Source: Culex pipiens pallens
Lineage: Eukaryota > Arthropoda > Insecta > Diptera > Culicidae
Reading direction: 5' to 3'
Length of the DNA stretch: 64,000 nucleotides
Assembly (NCBI RefSeq): GCF_016801865.2
Contig: NC_068938.1
Location: 55,506,437 to 55,570,436 of the forward strand
Both the position numbers and the translations under genes were made by a program. Below are positions 39,715-51,035 of this stretch, piece after piece (the stretch's first letter is position 1; each line of letters opens with the position of its first letter). The notes under the pieces were generated by a model. It ran no database searches. It saw only the letters and a list, made by a program, of their open reading frames with translations, and was not told the origin of the DNA.

Positions 39715-40045
39715 AAAAACGGAATTTTTATGTTTCATTCGACCTTTTCAAATGTTAGGCTGGATTTTTCGGTCCTCAAACTATTTTTCCATTTTTGTCC
39801 AAGATAACTAAAATCATTTGAAATTGCGTGGAGATATGACTTTTGAAAAACGTGGTTTTTGCTAAAAATGACAAAAAAAAAATGCAATTTTTGGGACTCC
39901 CCTTGCACGGTGTAGGTCACCCTAATGGCCAAACAAAAAATACGGGTCTAATTATTTTGGCAAAATAACCCGCAGAAATTTTTTGCGCCCGATTGGAGCA
40001 TTTTTATTTTTTTTATTTAGGCTCTTTTCAAATGGATTTGGGGGG
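39715..40045. mobile_element. Half of a CAGCAATT-family fold-back MITE
   Basis: Carries one arm only: GTAGGTCACCCTAATGGCC, TACGGGTCTAATTATTTTGG and TTTAGGCTCTTTTCAAATGG, then stops at GGATTTGGGG without the normal AATTGCTG end. Confidence 0.75.
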
Positions 40046-40920
40046 AGGTGTCCACGTGCTTCCATCCCGCCAGTCCATATGTATAGCCTTAGTGTTGTGT
40101 TTGCTGTATTTGATATTTTGTGAACCATACCGTATGCTGTACTCGACAGATATGGACTGGTTCCCGGCCGGGCTGATGGGTCTCGCAGCTGGCTAGTTGA
40201 ACGTCCTGTTAGAACATCAAATCATGATGTTTTATCCTTTTGTTTCCTCAGTAACAGGAGAATAGTTAGTTCAGCAAGGGAAGCAATAGTTTGATCCGTT
40301 CAGCTGTTGAAGCAATTGCTTTCGATTCAAACTTGTGCTGAACATTGTTGGACTACCTAGACTACTGGTTAAAGGAAACAAACACGAGGGTACAAAGGGA
40401 TAAGCTCCCCCGGATGGGGCTAAATTGTGGAACGCTCCCAGTGAGTTTTACTGAGCTGCTTTGGACATTTTAGGTAATAGTAGTATGAAAATAGTTAAAG
40501 CTCGGTATTAATTCACTGGGAGGTCGTGTGCAAATTCCCGTGCTTGTGAAGTTCTGTTTCTGTGTCACTGTTGTGTTAGCTAGTAACATGTTCGACATTA
40601 CACTACAAACCAGCAGTGATTAGTTATGCGGAATTCTCCAAGTACGGGAACACGACGAAAATTAGACGACCCGAAGAAATAGTGAAAGTGATAGTGAAAG
40701 CAAAATAAATAAAGTGTCTATAAAGAATCATGAAGTGAAAATATTATTATAATTATTTATATTTAATATGATATTACACTTTACAGCTGAGTTGAAACTC
40801 ACTATCAGAATCTAATGTTTATTTAATATGATATTACACTTTACAGCTGAGTTGAAACTCACTATCAGAATCTAATGTTTTCTTGTGTTCTCTTTTGTTC
40901 TTTTCGTTTCAAACTGAATA
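40046..40920. other. Unassigned flank of the ISL2EU-like element
   Basis: Moderate GC, no long frame. The stretch up to AAATAAATAAAGTGTCTATA (40694-40720) resembles a transcribed 3' UTR with a poly(A) signal, possibly from a 5'-truncated retroelement, but no coding part is present. A perfect 60-bp duplication follows at 40761-40880. Confidence 0.35.
40761..40880 (+). repeat. Perfect 60-bp tandem duplication
   Basis: Two identical head-to-tail copies starting ATTTAATATGATATTACAC. Identity implies a very recent duplication or an assembly stutter. Confidence 0.95.
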
Positions 40921-41337
40921 GGGCCGAGGCGCTGTCAAATGGCAGAGTGTGAAAAAGTGTAAAAGGTAAACAAAGCGAGTGCAAATTTTAGCTACTTTTA
41001 AATCGAGTTTTTTCAATATAAAATTGCTATCAATATTATTTTTTTAGTAGAAAACAACTAGATTAACTTACGTACTATCTTTCTATGCATGAAGAACTAA
41101 GAATTAAGATAAATATTCAGGTTATTTCGGCGGTTGAAAATGTTGTGTTTTTGTGTTGTTGGAAAAATCATCAAATTCAAATCAATTTTTATGAATGAAA
41201 AGTTTTTATTACTGCACTTTTTTTGCATTCAAATGTTCATGTATAATCTCAGTAATAGAAAAATATCAAATTTGGAGTGAAATTGATAAGTTGTTTACAT
41301 TTATTGCCCCTTTCTCGGCAGGCCAAAACCCAGCAAA

Positions 41338-42998
41338 ATGGAAGCGGAACAGGTATTTTCACATTAATAAAAATCATAGTACAAATGGTTTTAAATGATT
41401 TTTTTCTCTAGGACATTGCAATTTCCACCGTTGTGGTAAACATTGACATCGTCGATCTATTCGATTATGCCCAGGAGAGCCGCCGGACCTGGATTGAAGG
41501 AAACCAAGTCTATCAGAGCAACCACGTTCTAATCGTTGGTTGTACCGGCCGTGACGGGAACAAGCTGCAACTGTTTGGGAGCTGCCTACGCGCCTCGAAT
41601 CCCAAGGAGCACCCAAGGGAAGTGAACATTACAACCGCGACATTATTTAGAAATTGGGAAATTTCGTGTACGTGTCCCGCTGGGAGATTCAAGTGTAAAC
41701 ATCAATGTGCGTGCTTAGTTTATATACACAAGTAACTGGAAATCCATTTGAAAATATTGAGCAATGGTTTAATTATTTAACTAATATTTTCAGTAGAAAG
41801 GAGCTGGACATCTTAACCCGGACGGAAGTCAAACAACAATGGGGGAAGGTCGCGAAGAATCAGTCAAGCATTCTTTACGAGCCAATTCCAATAAAACATC
41901 TGTGTGGCCAGCGGAGCGTATCTTCCCCAAGCTACGTCGACAACAATCTCAGTCAGTCAATCATGAATCTGTTTTTGAGTGGTAGTTTTCAACAGATGAT
42001 TTTAAATATTTACTCAATTAACAATTTTTTTTTCAATTTTAGAATTGCCCGATTCCGCTCTTGCCAAGTCGGTAAAAGGACGAGGAAAGAGTCCACGTGA
42101 TCGCACAGATGATGTCTCCGGTTCAGCAGACTCCAGGCAGGAGCAGAAGTTTGAGTTCCCACCTGTTCTACCAAGGTGGAATCCTGCTAAGAACGGGGAC
42201 AACACCGAGGTCGCCGAAGATCGCAACGAAATCGTCGAATACGTACGCCGTATTTTTGAGCGAAATAGGCAAACCGAGGTGAATGGATTCGTTGGCCCTT
42301 TGGCCAGTTCGAAGGAGTATGATTACTATTCTGCTAGGGTTTGCTTAAACACCGAGGAAGCCCTAAGTTTGGCAAAGATTAATCAATCTGATGAACTATG
42401 GAGGAAAGCCCGTAAAGTGCGAATCACGGCCAGCGTTTGCTACGAGTTATACACGTACTACAACAACGACAACGGAACAAGGGACTGGACACAAAAGCTT
42501 GGCTCAATTATCAAGCCGTTGGAGAAGAAAATTCCTTCGTTAGCGTATGGCAAAGCGACTGAACCACTAGCTCTGCAACGATACAGAGAAAAGAATTTGC
42601 AACATAAGATCGCCACAGTGGGACTGGTCGTGGACCCCTCGGTTCCATTCTTGGGTTGCTCTCCGGACGGCATTGTTGTCAATCAAGATAAACTGCTGGA
42701 AATAAAATGTCCGACAGCCGGGGACAAGCTGCCACTCAACGCCATTGTCGGTCAACTAAAATATGTTTACCACCGAGACGGAATTTACCTGTTACGCCCC
42801 AAACATGCATATTACGGACAAGTTCAACTTTCAATGTATATTCTTAAATTAAAATCAACCGATTTCGTTATCTACAGCCGTTTTGATAACGATTATCTTT
42901 GTATTGAAGTAAATTACGATGATAAGTTCGTAAGGGAATTGATATCTGTTCTAAGTAACGTTTATTTTAATTTGTTCCTCCCGCTACTATGCAACTAA
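41338..42998 (+). CDS. SWIM zinc finger + YqaJ-type nuclease, 4 exons
   Basis: Exons 41338-41352, 41412-41731, 41794-41981 and 42043-42998 join in frame to 492 codons; introns of 59, 62 and 61 bp have GT and AG ends. The short first exon reads MEAEQ. A SWIM finger (CxC...CxH) is at C91-C93-C100-H102 (CTCPAGRFKCKH). The C-terminal half is a YqaJ/lambda-exonuclease-type fold: ITAS (302-305), YGKATE with E348, GCSPDG with D383, LEIKCP with E394 and K396, and YYGQVQLSMY with Q434. These are the usual metal-binding PD-(D/E)XK residues, so the enzyme should be active. Expected role: DNA end processing during transposition. AATAAA follows the stop. All frames are intact. The first exon is the least certain. 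Confidence 0.85.
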
Positions 42999-43070
42999 AT
43001 AAAATTTTAAAAAACTCGTGTTAAATTTGTTTATTTCTTAAGCATACAGATTAATTAGTACAAAAGCCAA

Positions 43071-44057
43071 TCAGAAACGAGAGTCTGCCAAAATAGGATC
43101 CGACAGGTTAGTTATTCCGGCGGCAATAATTATTAGGTCGTCGATAAATGGGACCAGATTAAGCTCGAACTTGTTAGTGAAAATGTTGAAGTTTTTCAAC
43201 CGCTGTATGGAACGCTCGACATGCACTCGGGCTCGAGCGATTGATGCATTTTGCTTCGCTTCTTCTGTGCTCAGCTGCTCCCCCTGCAGTAGTGGTGGTC
43301 GGATCATCTCAAGCCGGTGTTGGGACAGCTCGTTGGAAATGGCGAAACCTTTATCCACCATGATAGAATCGCCTTCGTCGAACATGGTGATCATTCCGCT
43401 GGCGTTGAAAATGAACTTGTCGGAAGCTTTCCCGACGAACCCTTGGCTCACGTAATTAAACACACCCCCAGGGGTCACCGAGACTAAGAACTTCACCGTC
43501 TCTCGTCCTTTGTAGTGAGAGTAGGTGAGTATTCGGCAGTGTAAGCAAGTTGATCGTTGCAGCTGCACCTCAGTGCAGTCAAGTACTGCGCGAACATTCT
43601 GGAACTGGCGGAAATTGTAAGGTAGATCTTTTTTCAATAAATCTCCATCTTGCCACGGAACAGCAACTCTCATTACATCGGCCAGCAACGGAACAAAGCC
43701 CCGAAAGTACTTTGAAGCTGTTTTTGGCGTAACGTCGAACAGGCTCGATATGCACCGGAAGGACATATCTGTCTTGAGTTTTATGCACACTAGCAGTATC
43801 AAATGGCGAACGGAAATATCCCACCGCTCCAAGAATGTTGCTTCCGGAACCATTTTCACGGCCTTTTCAAAGACCTCCAGCATCTTGAAGTTGCTGATTC
43901 CCGACCATGCCGTCAGCTGTTCGTTGGTTTTTATCTCCAAAACATTCCGAGTCCTTCCCTCAAACAAACGGTCCATTTCCTCTGTATTCACTTGTACAGA
44001 GCTATCATTAAGTGTTTTGCCGACGGAAACAGATACGTCCAGTCCTGCCTCGGGGCC
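43071..44057 (-). pseudogene. THAP-DDE transposase, C-terminal fragment
   Basis: Codons 145-472 plus stop of the transposase, separated from its start by the 9,598 bp insertion at 44060. A helix-turn-helix of the HTH_Tnp_4 type (FRCISSLFDVTPKTASKYF) precedes a DDE_Tnp_4 catalytic core: D304 in VLDCTEV, D379 in SIMVDKGF and E425 in RVHVERSIQRLK. The 328 residues have no stop or frameshift. Translation from the internal Met167 would give a 306-residue protein lacking the THAP domain, which may be dead or act as a repressor (speculation). A minus-strand AATAAA lies shortly after the stop. Confidence 0.9.
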
Positions 44058-44429
44058 TACACTGAAAATAAAAAGAAGTAATCCAATTCCTAAAATTTAG
44101 GAATTTGCCAACTTCTGCCAGAGAAGTCACCCAATTCCTAAATTTGCTGGCCCAATTTAGGAATTCTGATACTTCTTTGGAAAAATGAGCTTAAACTGAC
44201 AGCAAAGCTTCTCTTGCGCAACTGCGCCATCTGATATTGAAACTCGGAATTATTCTTCAGAGCTTAACAGCCTGAACTTTCCTCTTTCTTTTGTTCTCGA
44301 GAGAAGCTGCTCAAGCTTGACTTGTTTCGACAGGATTCTGATGATCGATCCACATAAATGCCAGAATAAAACTTTTTCATTTACAAATATTTTCAGATAA
44401 TGAAAATTTAATAATTCGCTCAAATAAAA

Positions 44430-45500
44430 AGTATAAAAAGTACAAAAAGTAAAAAAAATATAAAAAGTAAAAAAAGTAATAAAAAGTATAAAAAGAATAA
44501 AAAGTATAAAAAGTATAAAAAGTATAAAAAGTATAAAAAGTATAAAAAGTATTAAAAGTATTAAAAGTATTAAAAGTATTAAAAGTATAAAAAGAAAAAA
44601 AAGTATAAAAAGAAAAAAAAGTATAAAAAGTATAAAAAGTATTAAAAGTATTTAAAGAATAAAAAGCATAAAAAGTATAAAAAGTATTCAAAGTATTAAA
44701 AGAATTAAAAGTATTAAAAGTATTAAAAGTATTAAAAGTATAAAAAGTATAAAAAGTATTTAAAGTATTTAAAGTATTTAAAGTATTTAAAGTATTTAAA
44801 GTATTTAAAGTATTTAAAGTATTTAATGTTTTTAAAGTATTTTAAGTATTTTAATTATTTTAAGTATTTAAAGAATTTCAAGTATTTAAAGTATTTAAAG
44901 TATTTGAAGTACTTAAAGTATTTAAAGTATTTAAAGTATTTAAAGTATTTAAAGTATTTTAAGTATTTAAAGTATTTAAAGTATTTAAAGTATTTAAAGT
45001 ATTTAAAGTATTTAAAGTATTTAAAGTATTTAAAGTATTCAAACTATTTAAAGTATTTAAGTATTTTAAGTATTTAATGTATTTAAATTATTCAAACTAT
45101 TTTAAGTATTTAAGTAATTAAAGTATTTAATGCATTTAAAGTATTTAAAGTATTTTATGTATTTTAAGAATTTAAAGATTTTAAAATATTTTAAGTTATT
45201 AAACATTTTAAAGTAATGAAAGTATTTTAAGTATTTTAAGTATTTTAAGTATTTTAAGTATTTTAAGTATTTTAAGTATTTAAGTATTTTAAGTATTTTA
45301 AGTATTTTAAGTATTTTAAGTATTTTAAGTATTTTAAGTATTTTAAGTATTTTAAGTATTTTAAGTATTTTAAGTATTTCAAGTATTTAAAGATTTTATA
45401 ATATTTTAAGTATTTTAAGTTTTTATTTTTTTTTAAATATTGCAAGTATTTAAAGTATTCAAACTATTTAAAGTATTTAAGTTATTAAAATATTTAAAGT
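44430..45500 (+). repeat. AAAGTATTT / AAAAGTATA minisatellite
   Basis: About 1.1 kb of 9-bp units drifting from AAAAGTATA through AAAGTATTA to AAAGTATTT and TTAAGTATT. Because the unit is a multiple of three, all frames stay open and give Tyr-Leu-Lys or Phe-Tyr-Thr repeats that are artefacts. Confidence 0.97.
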
Positions 45501-45508
45501 ATTTAGAG

Positions 45509-46128
45509 GACAGTTGCTTTGGAGAATTTGAACGGTGCTCGTCGCGGATAACACGCCGGATTTTCGTTGCCGTTTCCGTCTTTGTTTCCCCCCCGACTGT
45601 GTGTGTATTTCGACCCGGACGATTCCGCGATGTTGACAGTTGCTTTGGAGAATTTGAACGGTGCTCGTCGCGGATAACACGCCGGATTTTCGTTGCCGTT
45701 TCCGTCTTTGTTTTCCCCCCGACTGTGTGTGTATTTCGACCCGGACGATTCCGCGATGTTGACAGTTGCTTTGGAGAATTTGAACGGTGCTCGTCGCGGT
45801 CAACACGCCGGATTTTCGTTGCCGTTTCCGTCTTTGTTTTTCCCCCGATTGTGTGTGTATTTCGACCCGGACGATTCCGCGATGTTGACAGTTGCTTTGG
45901 AGAATTTGAACGTTGCGCGTCGCGGTCAACACGCCGGATTTTCGTTGCCGTTTCCGTCTTTGTTTTCCCCCCGACTGTGTGTGTATTTCGACCCGGACGA
46001 TTCCGCGATGTTGACAGTTGCTTTGGAGAATTTGAACGTTGCGCGTCGCGGTCAACACGCCGGATTTTCGTTGCCGTTTCCGTCTTTGTTTTTCCCCCGA
46101 TTGTGTGTGTATTTCGGTCCGGGCGGTT
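45509..46128 (+). repeat. 126-bp tandem repeat, about 5 units
   Basis: Units start GACAGTTGCTTTGGAGAATT at 45509, 45635, 45761, 45887 and 46013, the last one truncated. The sequence is GC-rich (GTCGCGGTCAACACGCCGG) in an AT-rich setting. 126 is divisible by three, so frames on both strands stay open for up to 263 codons. The translations have no known domain. Neighbouring units differ at a few positions only, indicating recent homogenisation. Confidence 0.95.
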
Positions 46129-46213
46129 TCGCGTTTTCGCATTTTATTTGGTTTTATCTTTCCACAGCCGGCTGTCTAAGATTGAATCATTTATGCTAAA
46201 CTCAACACCAAAT

Positions 46214-46369
46214 TGTAGAGTCGAGGCGTGACCAAACCATTATAGACCATGCTCCCCTATATTGTCATGCTTTAAGAGAGTTTGACAGCAGGCGAGAGTG
46301 AGTGCGTCATTGAATGAGAGCGTGAGTTACCGGCGCGTTGTTTGACAAGTGCTCAGTTCGGATTCTACA
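46214..46369 (+). repeat. Left LTR, 156 bp
   Basis: Starts TGTAGAGTCGAGGCG and ends CAGTTCGGATTCTACA. No difference from the right LTR was seen on reading both. Confidence 0.95.
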
Positions 46370-46371
46370 AT

Positions 46372-46389
46372 TGGCGCAGCCGGTAGCAA
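46372..46389 (+). other. Primer-binding site of the LTR element
   Basis: TGGCGCAGCCGGTAGC begins two bases after the left LTR. TGG plus the complement of a tRNA 3' end is the expected form; TGGCGCAGTCGG would match a tRNA-Ser 3' end, so tRNA-Ser priming is the likely reading, with one difference. Confidence 0.75.
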
Positions 46390-47500
46390 AAACTTTGCTC
46401 CTGATTTTGTGTGGTTCAATATTTTTTTGCGGTAAATTTAAAAAAAAATGGGGTGAAAAGTAAAGAAATCGTGCAGGCTGGGAGAGAAGAGGAGTGCGTA
46501 AGTATTCTTCCTGCTGTTGTCTTGGTTTGGATAACATTTTGAGCGGCAACTTAACGAGAAAGTTTGCCATCATTAGATATGGTGAAAGTGTTTGTTGCGT
46601 AATCCTAGGGTCTGCCATTTTATGTGGAGTACGTACTTGCCAAGAACGGTCACGAAAAGTTGCAAATGGCGGCAGCGAATGCAAGCCAGATAGGGAGAAG
46701 AAAAACCTCAAATCGTTCCCTCTACTTTGTGCTGCTGTTCGTATTGTTATTTCGTGACCCCTTTTTATTGTACGATTAGTTCCTTACTGGACTGGACTGG
46801 TCAGATCCGGGATAACAAATGTCAGAACCTCTCCCCCCTCACTTCGTCTCTCCCTCCAGCTGCTGCTTTGTTGACAAACAAACGGAGCACGTGGTCGCAT
46901 GGCGGCCATAACTAGGGATGATCATATAAAAAAAATCGATTTTTTTTTCAAGATAATTAATATTTTGCCAAATATTTCAAGAATCTTTTTTTGATGTTGA
47001 AGAAGTGGTTACAGATTCAGCCATCATTTTATATTGAATCGAAAATTTAACACCAATTGGGCACCCATAGGCCTATTCAAGACCGTTTCCAACGACCGCG
47101 AGAAGATGCTAGACAATCCAGCTATCAGCTAAATCCTCAATATCTGGAAGAAAATTAGACAGTTATGACGATTCTTGCAATTCTTTTTAAATTCCTTTTC
47201 TGGCAGAAAGGACAGGGAAATTCCGAAGTTTTGACTAGAGAAAAGAATGGTAATTGAACGTGTGTTCTTCAATCGGGGTTGTTGTCCTTGTTGCTGTTAA
47301 GTGACGTCATGAGAATTACAGATTATCTAGTGATGGACTGGCCAACATTATCATGTGTTGTCATGTTATTCCCGATTTTGAAAGTAGAATGATTAGTTGG
47401 GTTTGCCGTTCTCTGAAAAAATAAAATAAAAAATAAAATTACAAATGCCCAGTTGAAAGCCGAAACTACGACAAGGTATGAATTGATTCGACAGACAAAA

Positions 47501-47995
47501 GGCGAGTCCGACGAAAGTCGTAGCGCTGAGAAAAAAAGCGAGTCCGAAGACAGTTGTAGCGCTGAGGAACAGGCGAGTCCGACAAAGTCGTAGCGCTGAG
47601 GAAAAAGGCGAGTCCGACGAAAGTCGTAGCGCTGAGAAAAAAAAGCAAGTCCGACGAAAGTCGTAGCGCTGAGGAAAAAGGCGAGTCCGACAAAGTCGTA
47701 GCGCTGAGGAAAAAGGCGAGTCCGACAAAGTCGTAGCGCTGGGGGAAAAGGCGAGTCCGACGAAAGTCGTAGCGCTGAGAAAAAAGGCGAGTCCGACGAC
47801 AGTCGTAGCGCTGAGGAACAGGCGAATACGTCAAAGTCGTAGCGCTGAGGAAAAAGGCGAGTCCGACGAAAGTCGTAGCGCTGAAAAAAAAAGCGAGTCC
47901 GACGAAAGTCGTAGCGCTGAGGAAAAAAGCGAGTCCGACGAATGTCGTAGCGCTGAGGAAAAAGGCTAGTCCGGCGAAAGCCGTAGCGAGCAATG
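47501..47995 (+). repeat. ~36-bp tandem array with GNRA-type hairpins
   Basis: About 14 units of the form GGCGAGTCCGACGAAAGTCG then TAGCGCTGAGGAAAAA. Each can form CGAC-GAAA-GTCG, a 4-bp stem with a GAAA loop. The last unit reads CGGC-GAAA-GCCG, a compensated pair change. Other units vary in the loop (AAA, GACA, GAAT). Frames of up to 235 codons on the minus strand are repeat artefacts. Confidence 0.9.
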
Positions 47996-49204
47996 GAAAG
48001 TTGAACAAATCGATGGGGTGCTAAGATCACAAGTATGGATCGAATTTAATTGAATGAAAATTAATTATTCAATGATAGATAAATGATCAGGATAAGCCAG
48101 TATTTCAACACCCAATAGAAGAGAATGGGTGTGTGTGAAAGATGAAGAGAGAAAGAGATATTTGACGGACTTTGACGTGTAGAAGGCGGAATAATAGTCA
48201 CGGCAGGATTCTCGCAGAGTTCTAGTAAAGCTGGATATTCTGACTAGACAACACTCTAGAAAGGATTTCACAATTCTAGCAAGATTCTTGGAGTACCAGC
48301 GCTGCTAGAATATTTTGTGACTGAGAATCGGGAAAGAAAGAACATGCGATTCAAAGCACCAAGGTGGAGTAAAGAAGGTGAATGCTGCTCTTTTCAATAA
48401 TACAGAGAAATAAATTGCATATGAAGGATTGAATGATAGTTACAAAATTATTACTGATGGTCAGGTAATTGCTAACTGTCACAGAGATAAACTAAGAACA
48501 TATTTTTTTGTGTGTAATCAACTACTGGTAATGGTTTTGGTACATTTCCACCTTATTTTTTTAAAGGATCGTTGAGTGGCTTAAATTAGTGCGTTAGTTC
48601 CAAGTTCGTCCAGTCCATGGATTTCTGCAATTGAGTGTGAAGTGTTGCGATTTTAATAACGCTATGTGCGCTATTTTTCAATAGAAACTGACTTTATTTA
48701 TGTTGTGGTTATAGTGGCATGGAGTAATGCACTCACAATAATGCAAGCCATGATGGGGCATACCTCTGAGATACAAGCCAACCTCAGAGTAAATCTTCAA
48801 AGAGCCAGATTGTCAGAGATTCAAGCAATAAACAAGAGTGGGGATCCAATCAAAGACATAATCAGCTCATTGAAAATTTCATGTAGGATAAAACCGAATA
48901 CGCTAACAGTTTATAGATAAAAACCAAGGTATAACAGTTCTTATTAAATATGTTGCCTGACAGTCAAAAATAAAACTAGCTAGAAGTCGCATGATGAACA
49001 ACTTTCACGAGAAAGAGAAAGCAGATTTCTGATGAATACATTCATTTAACATCTATCTCAAGTGCGCAAGTAAGGGATCCATAGGGGTATATATGTTTGT
49101 AGGGAGGTTTTGCACTCAATGTTAGAGGGAGAGGTAGAACCCTAGAAAACACCTCGAAAGGTATGGTCGAAAGGTCGGGGATGGAACCCTGACTCAAGCG
49201 ATTT

Positions 49205-49345
49205 TGATTTTTTTTTCGTTCATATTCAGCTTTTCAGGTATTTCTATTTCCTTGACTTTTTCTTTGGGAGCAGATGGGAATCGAACCCAGGACCATTCGC
49301 TTGGAGAGCAAACACCGTATTTCATCACGGGTTGTGATGAATCGA
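49205..49345 (-). repeat. Short tRNA-like SINE fragment
   Basis: On the minus strand an anticodon-arm-like TTTGCTCTCCAAGCGAA is followed by GGGTTCGATTCCCATCTGC (B box), then an A-rich tail of about 75 bp. The A-box half is poor. It resembles the head of the 62 kb SINE in its B-box region. Confidence 0.5.
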
Positions 49346-50362
49346 AAAAAAGCTAGAAAGATAAATCTTAGTTGATTGTGAAATAAATTAAGAAACATTT
49401 TGGTTGTTGGGTAAAGACACATTTAGTTGGATTATCTGAATATCTAAAAATATTAAATTGTGATGTAGTGAAAATGTACCATAAGAAATTAATCATGTTT
49501 TAAATATGAGGGATTCATTGTTATAAAATAGCGCTTGGTTTAGAAAAGGCAATTGGATCAATTAGTTAGTTAGTTGTCTTTATTAACGATCAATTAATAT
49601 TTATATTATATTTATTAGCTATGCAAGATTTCAAGATTATCCCGACGGGGAATTATGAATTAAAAATGAAGGTCAAGTCGATGATTCTAACAATCAAGAT
49701 TTTAAAAAAAATCTCATATTGTTTTGAAGACAGCTGGATAAATCGGCATGATTAGAAAATGTTTTTCAAATGATGTATTCGTTCTATGCTATGCATTTGG
49801 AATCAATTTTGTTTAGAAGGTTTGTAGAATCTGAATAAATAACAGCTTGAATTATTTGAAGAACTGCAGATTTACCAAAAAAAAATAGTGCCACGACTGG
49901 CAGGAACTTAACTCTCCTTCACAATCGCTGTGTTAAAATTGGCTGGGTTAAAATAATTTTCAGTTTATTGATTTGATTATCAACTTGACTTGGCTTTCAC
50001 AAAAAAAAAAAACCTCCCTATGATCTATGGGAAGTCAAAAATAAAAATTTGTGCGAGCTCGATTATTTAACCCTGCAGTGATCATATCAGTACAGGTGAT
50101 AAAGGCAACCCTAATTTTTTCGGATTTAATTAGGTAGGAAAAGATGTACAATTGATAAATGTTATCAAAACTAACAAGTTAATACGACAGGTTGTGTCTA
50201 GATCACTTTCTAATATGTTTTTTTACTGTTATTATTGTTATTGATATTTTACTAATTAAAAGGCAAACTGAATAAGCAACTTGCAATTATCATAGACTAA
50301 AGCATCGCAGTGTAACAAAGTCATGATTGCTGATCAAGTGGATTTTTTTTCTTATTTTTGTT

Positions 50363-50378
50363 TGAGTAGAGAAGGGAT
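50363..50378 (+). other. Polypurine tract of the LTR element
   Basis: AGTAGAGAAGGGAT lies directly before the right LTR, the expected position for plus-strand priming. Confidence 0.65.
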
Positions 50379-50534
50379 TGTAGAGTCGAGGCGTGACCAA
50401 ACCATTATAGACCATGCTCCCCTATATTGTCATGCTTTAAGAGAGTTTGACAGCAGGCGAGAGTGAGTGCGTCATTGAATGAGAGCGTGAGTTACCGGCG
50501 CGTTGTTTGACAAGTGCTCAGTTCGGATTCTACA
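50379..50534 (+). repeat. Right LTR, 156 bp
   Basis: Reads the same as 46214-46369 and is followed by the CAAAT duplication. Confidence 0.95.
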
Positions 50535-50539
50535 CAAAT

Positions 50540-51035
50540 AACCCGGAATAATCTCATCCGCATCCTCAGACTGTTTGCCTTGAGAATGCATAATACATCA
50601 CACCATTAAACAAAATTTATTGATTATTGGGTCACATCATCATCCTCTATGTTGAATCCTGGCCATTACCCTTACCCACTAACAAAATCCCAAGTAGAAG
50701 TAGTTTTCCGGCACACGTGGGGGTGTGGATATCGTATAGAACCCACCCTTTGTAGCAACCTGTGCTAACTAACATTCCCGTCCCAATCCCCCGAGATCTA
50801 CAAACTGACATGGCGGGCGCCGTTGGTGGCCAACGACTGTTACCTATTTGCTCCAGATCTAGTTTTAATGATCTTGATGTTTTATCTTTTCAGCGCATTC
50901 ATACATGCTGTTGATAAGGGAAACACCATTAGATCGTTCAAGCGTATGGTCGGTTGTATTGATAGGATATTACGGTCCTGTTCAGCAACGGAGAAGGACA
51001 ACCATGGGTGGTCTCTCATGCTCATGCTCATGCTC
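50540..51035. other. Unassigned interior of the 9.6-kb element
   Basis: Moderate GC. A splice-acceptor-like GTTTTATCTTTTCAG is at 50879-50893 and a (CATGCT)4 run at 51017-51040. The frames are short and without domains. It may be captured sequence. Confidence 0.35.

Larger units (their letters stand above)
46214..50534 (+). mobile_element. Gene-less LTR retrotransposon, 4.32 kb
   Basis: Two 156-bp LTRs that read as identical (46214-46369, 50379-50534), TG...CA ended, enclose 4.0 kb. The 5-bp duplication CAAAT flanks it (46209-46213, 50535-50539). A primer-binding site follows the left LTR and a purine tract precedes the right LTR. No gag, protease, reverse transcriptase or integrase frame exists, so it is a LARD-like non-autonomous element. 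The interior holds a hairpin-rich tandem array (47501-47995), an inverted-repeat fragment near 47075 and a tRNA-like SINE near 49205-49345. Nested inside the 9.6 kb TIR element. Confidence 0.92.

Noticed and set aside
44377..45077. Frames with Tyr-Leu-Lys or Phe-Tyr-Thr repeats
   Set aside because: The 9-bp minisatellite unit keeps frames open; not a protein gene.
47501..47995. Hammerhead-ribozyme-like motifs: CTGAGGA followed by GAAA in each unit
   Set aside because: CUGANGA and GAAA cores are present, but no stem II pairs between them and no stem III precedes the cleavage triplet. The resemblance looks fortuitous.
47323..48030. Minus-strand frames of 111-235 codons with LRRTRLFPQRYDF-type repeats
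   Set aside because: Repeat artefact of the ~36-bp array; three minus-strand frames are open over the same bases and the element's sense strand is plus.
48666..48920. 84-codon frame inside the LTR element as a gag remnant
   Set aside because: No zinc knuckle, no capsid-like motif and no neighbouring gag fragments; too short to support.
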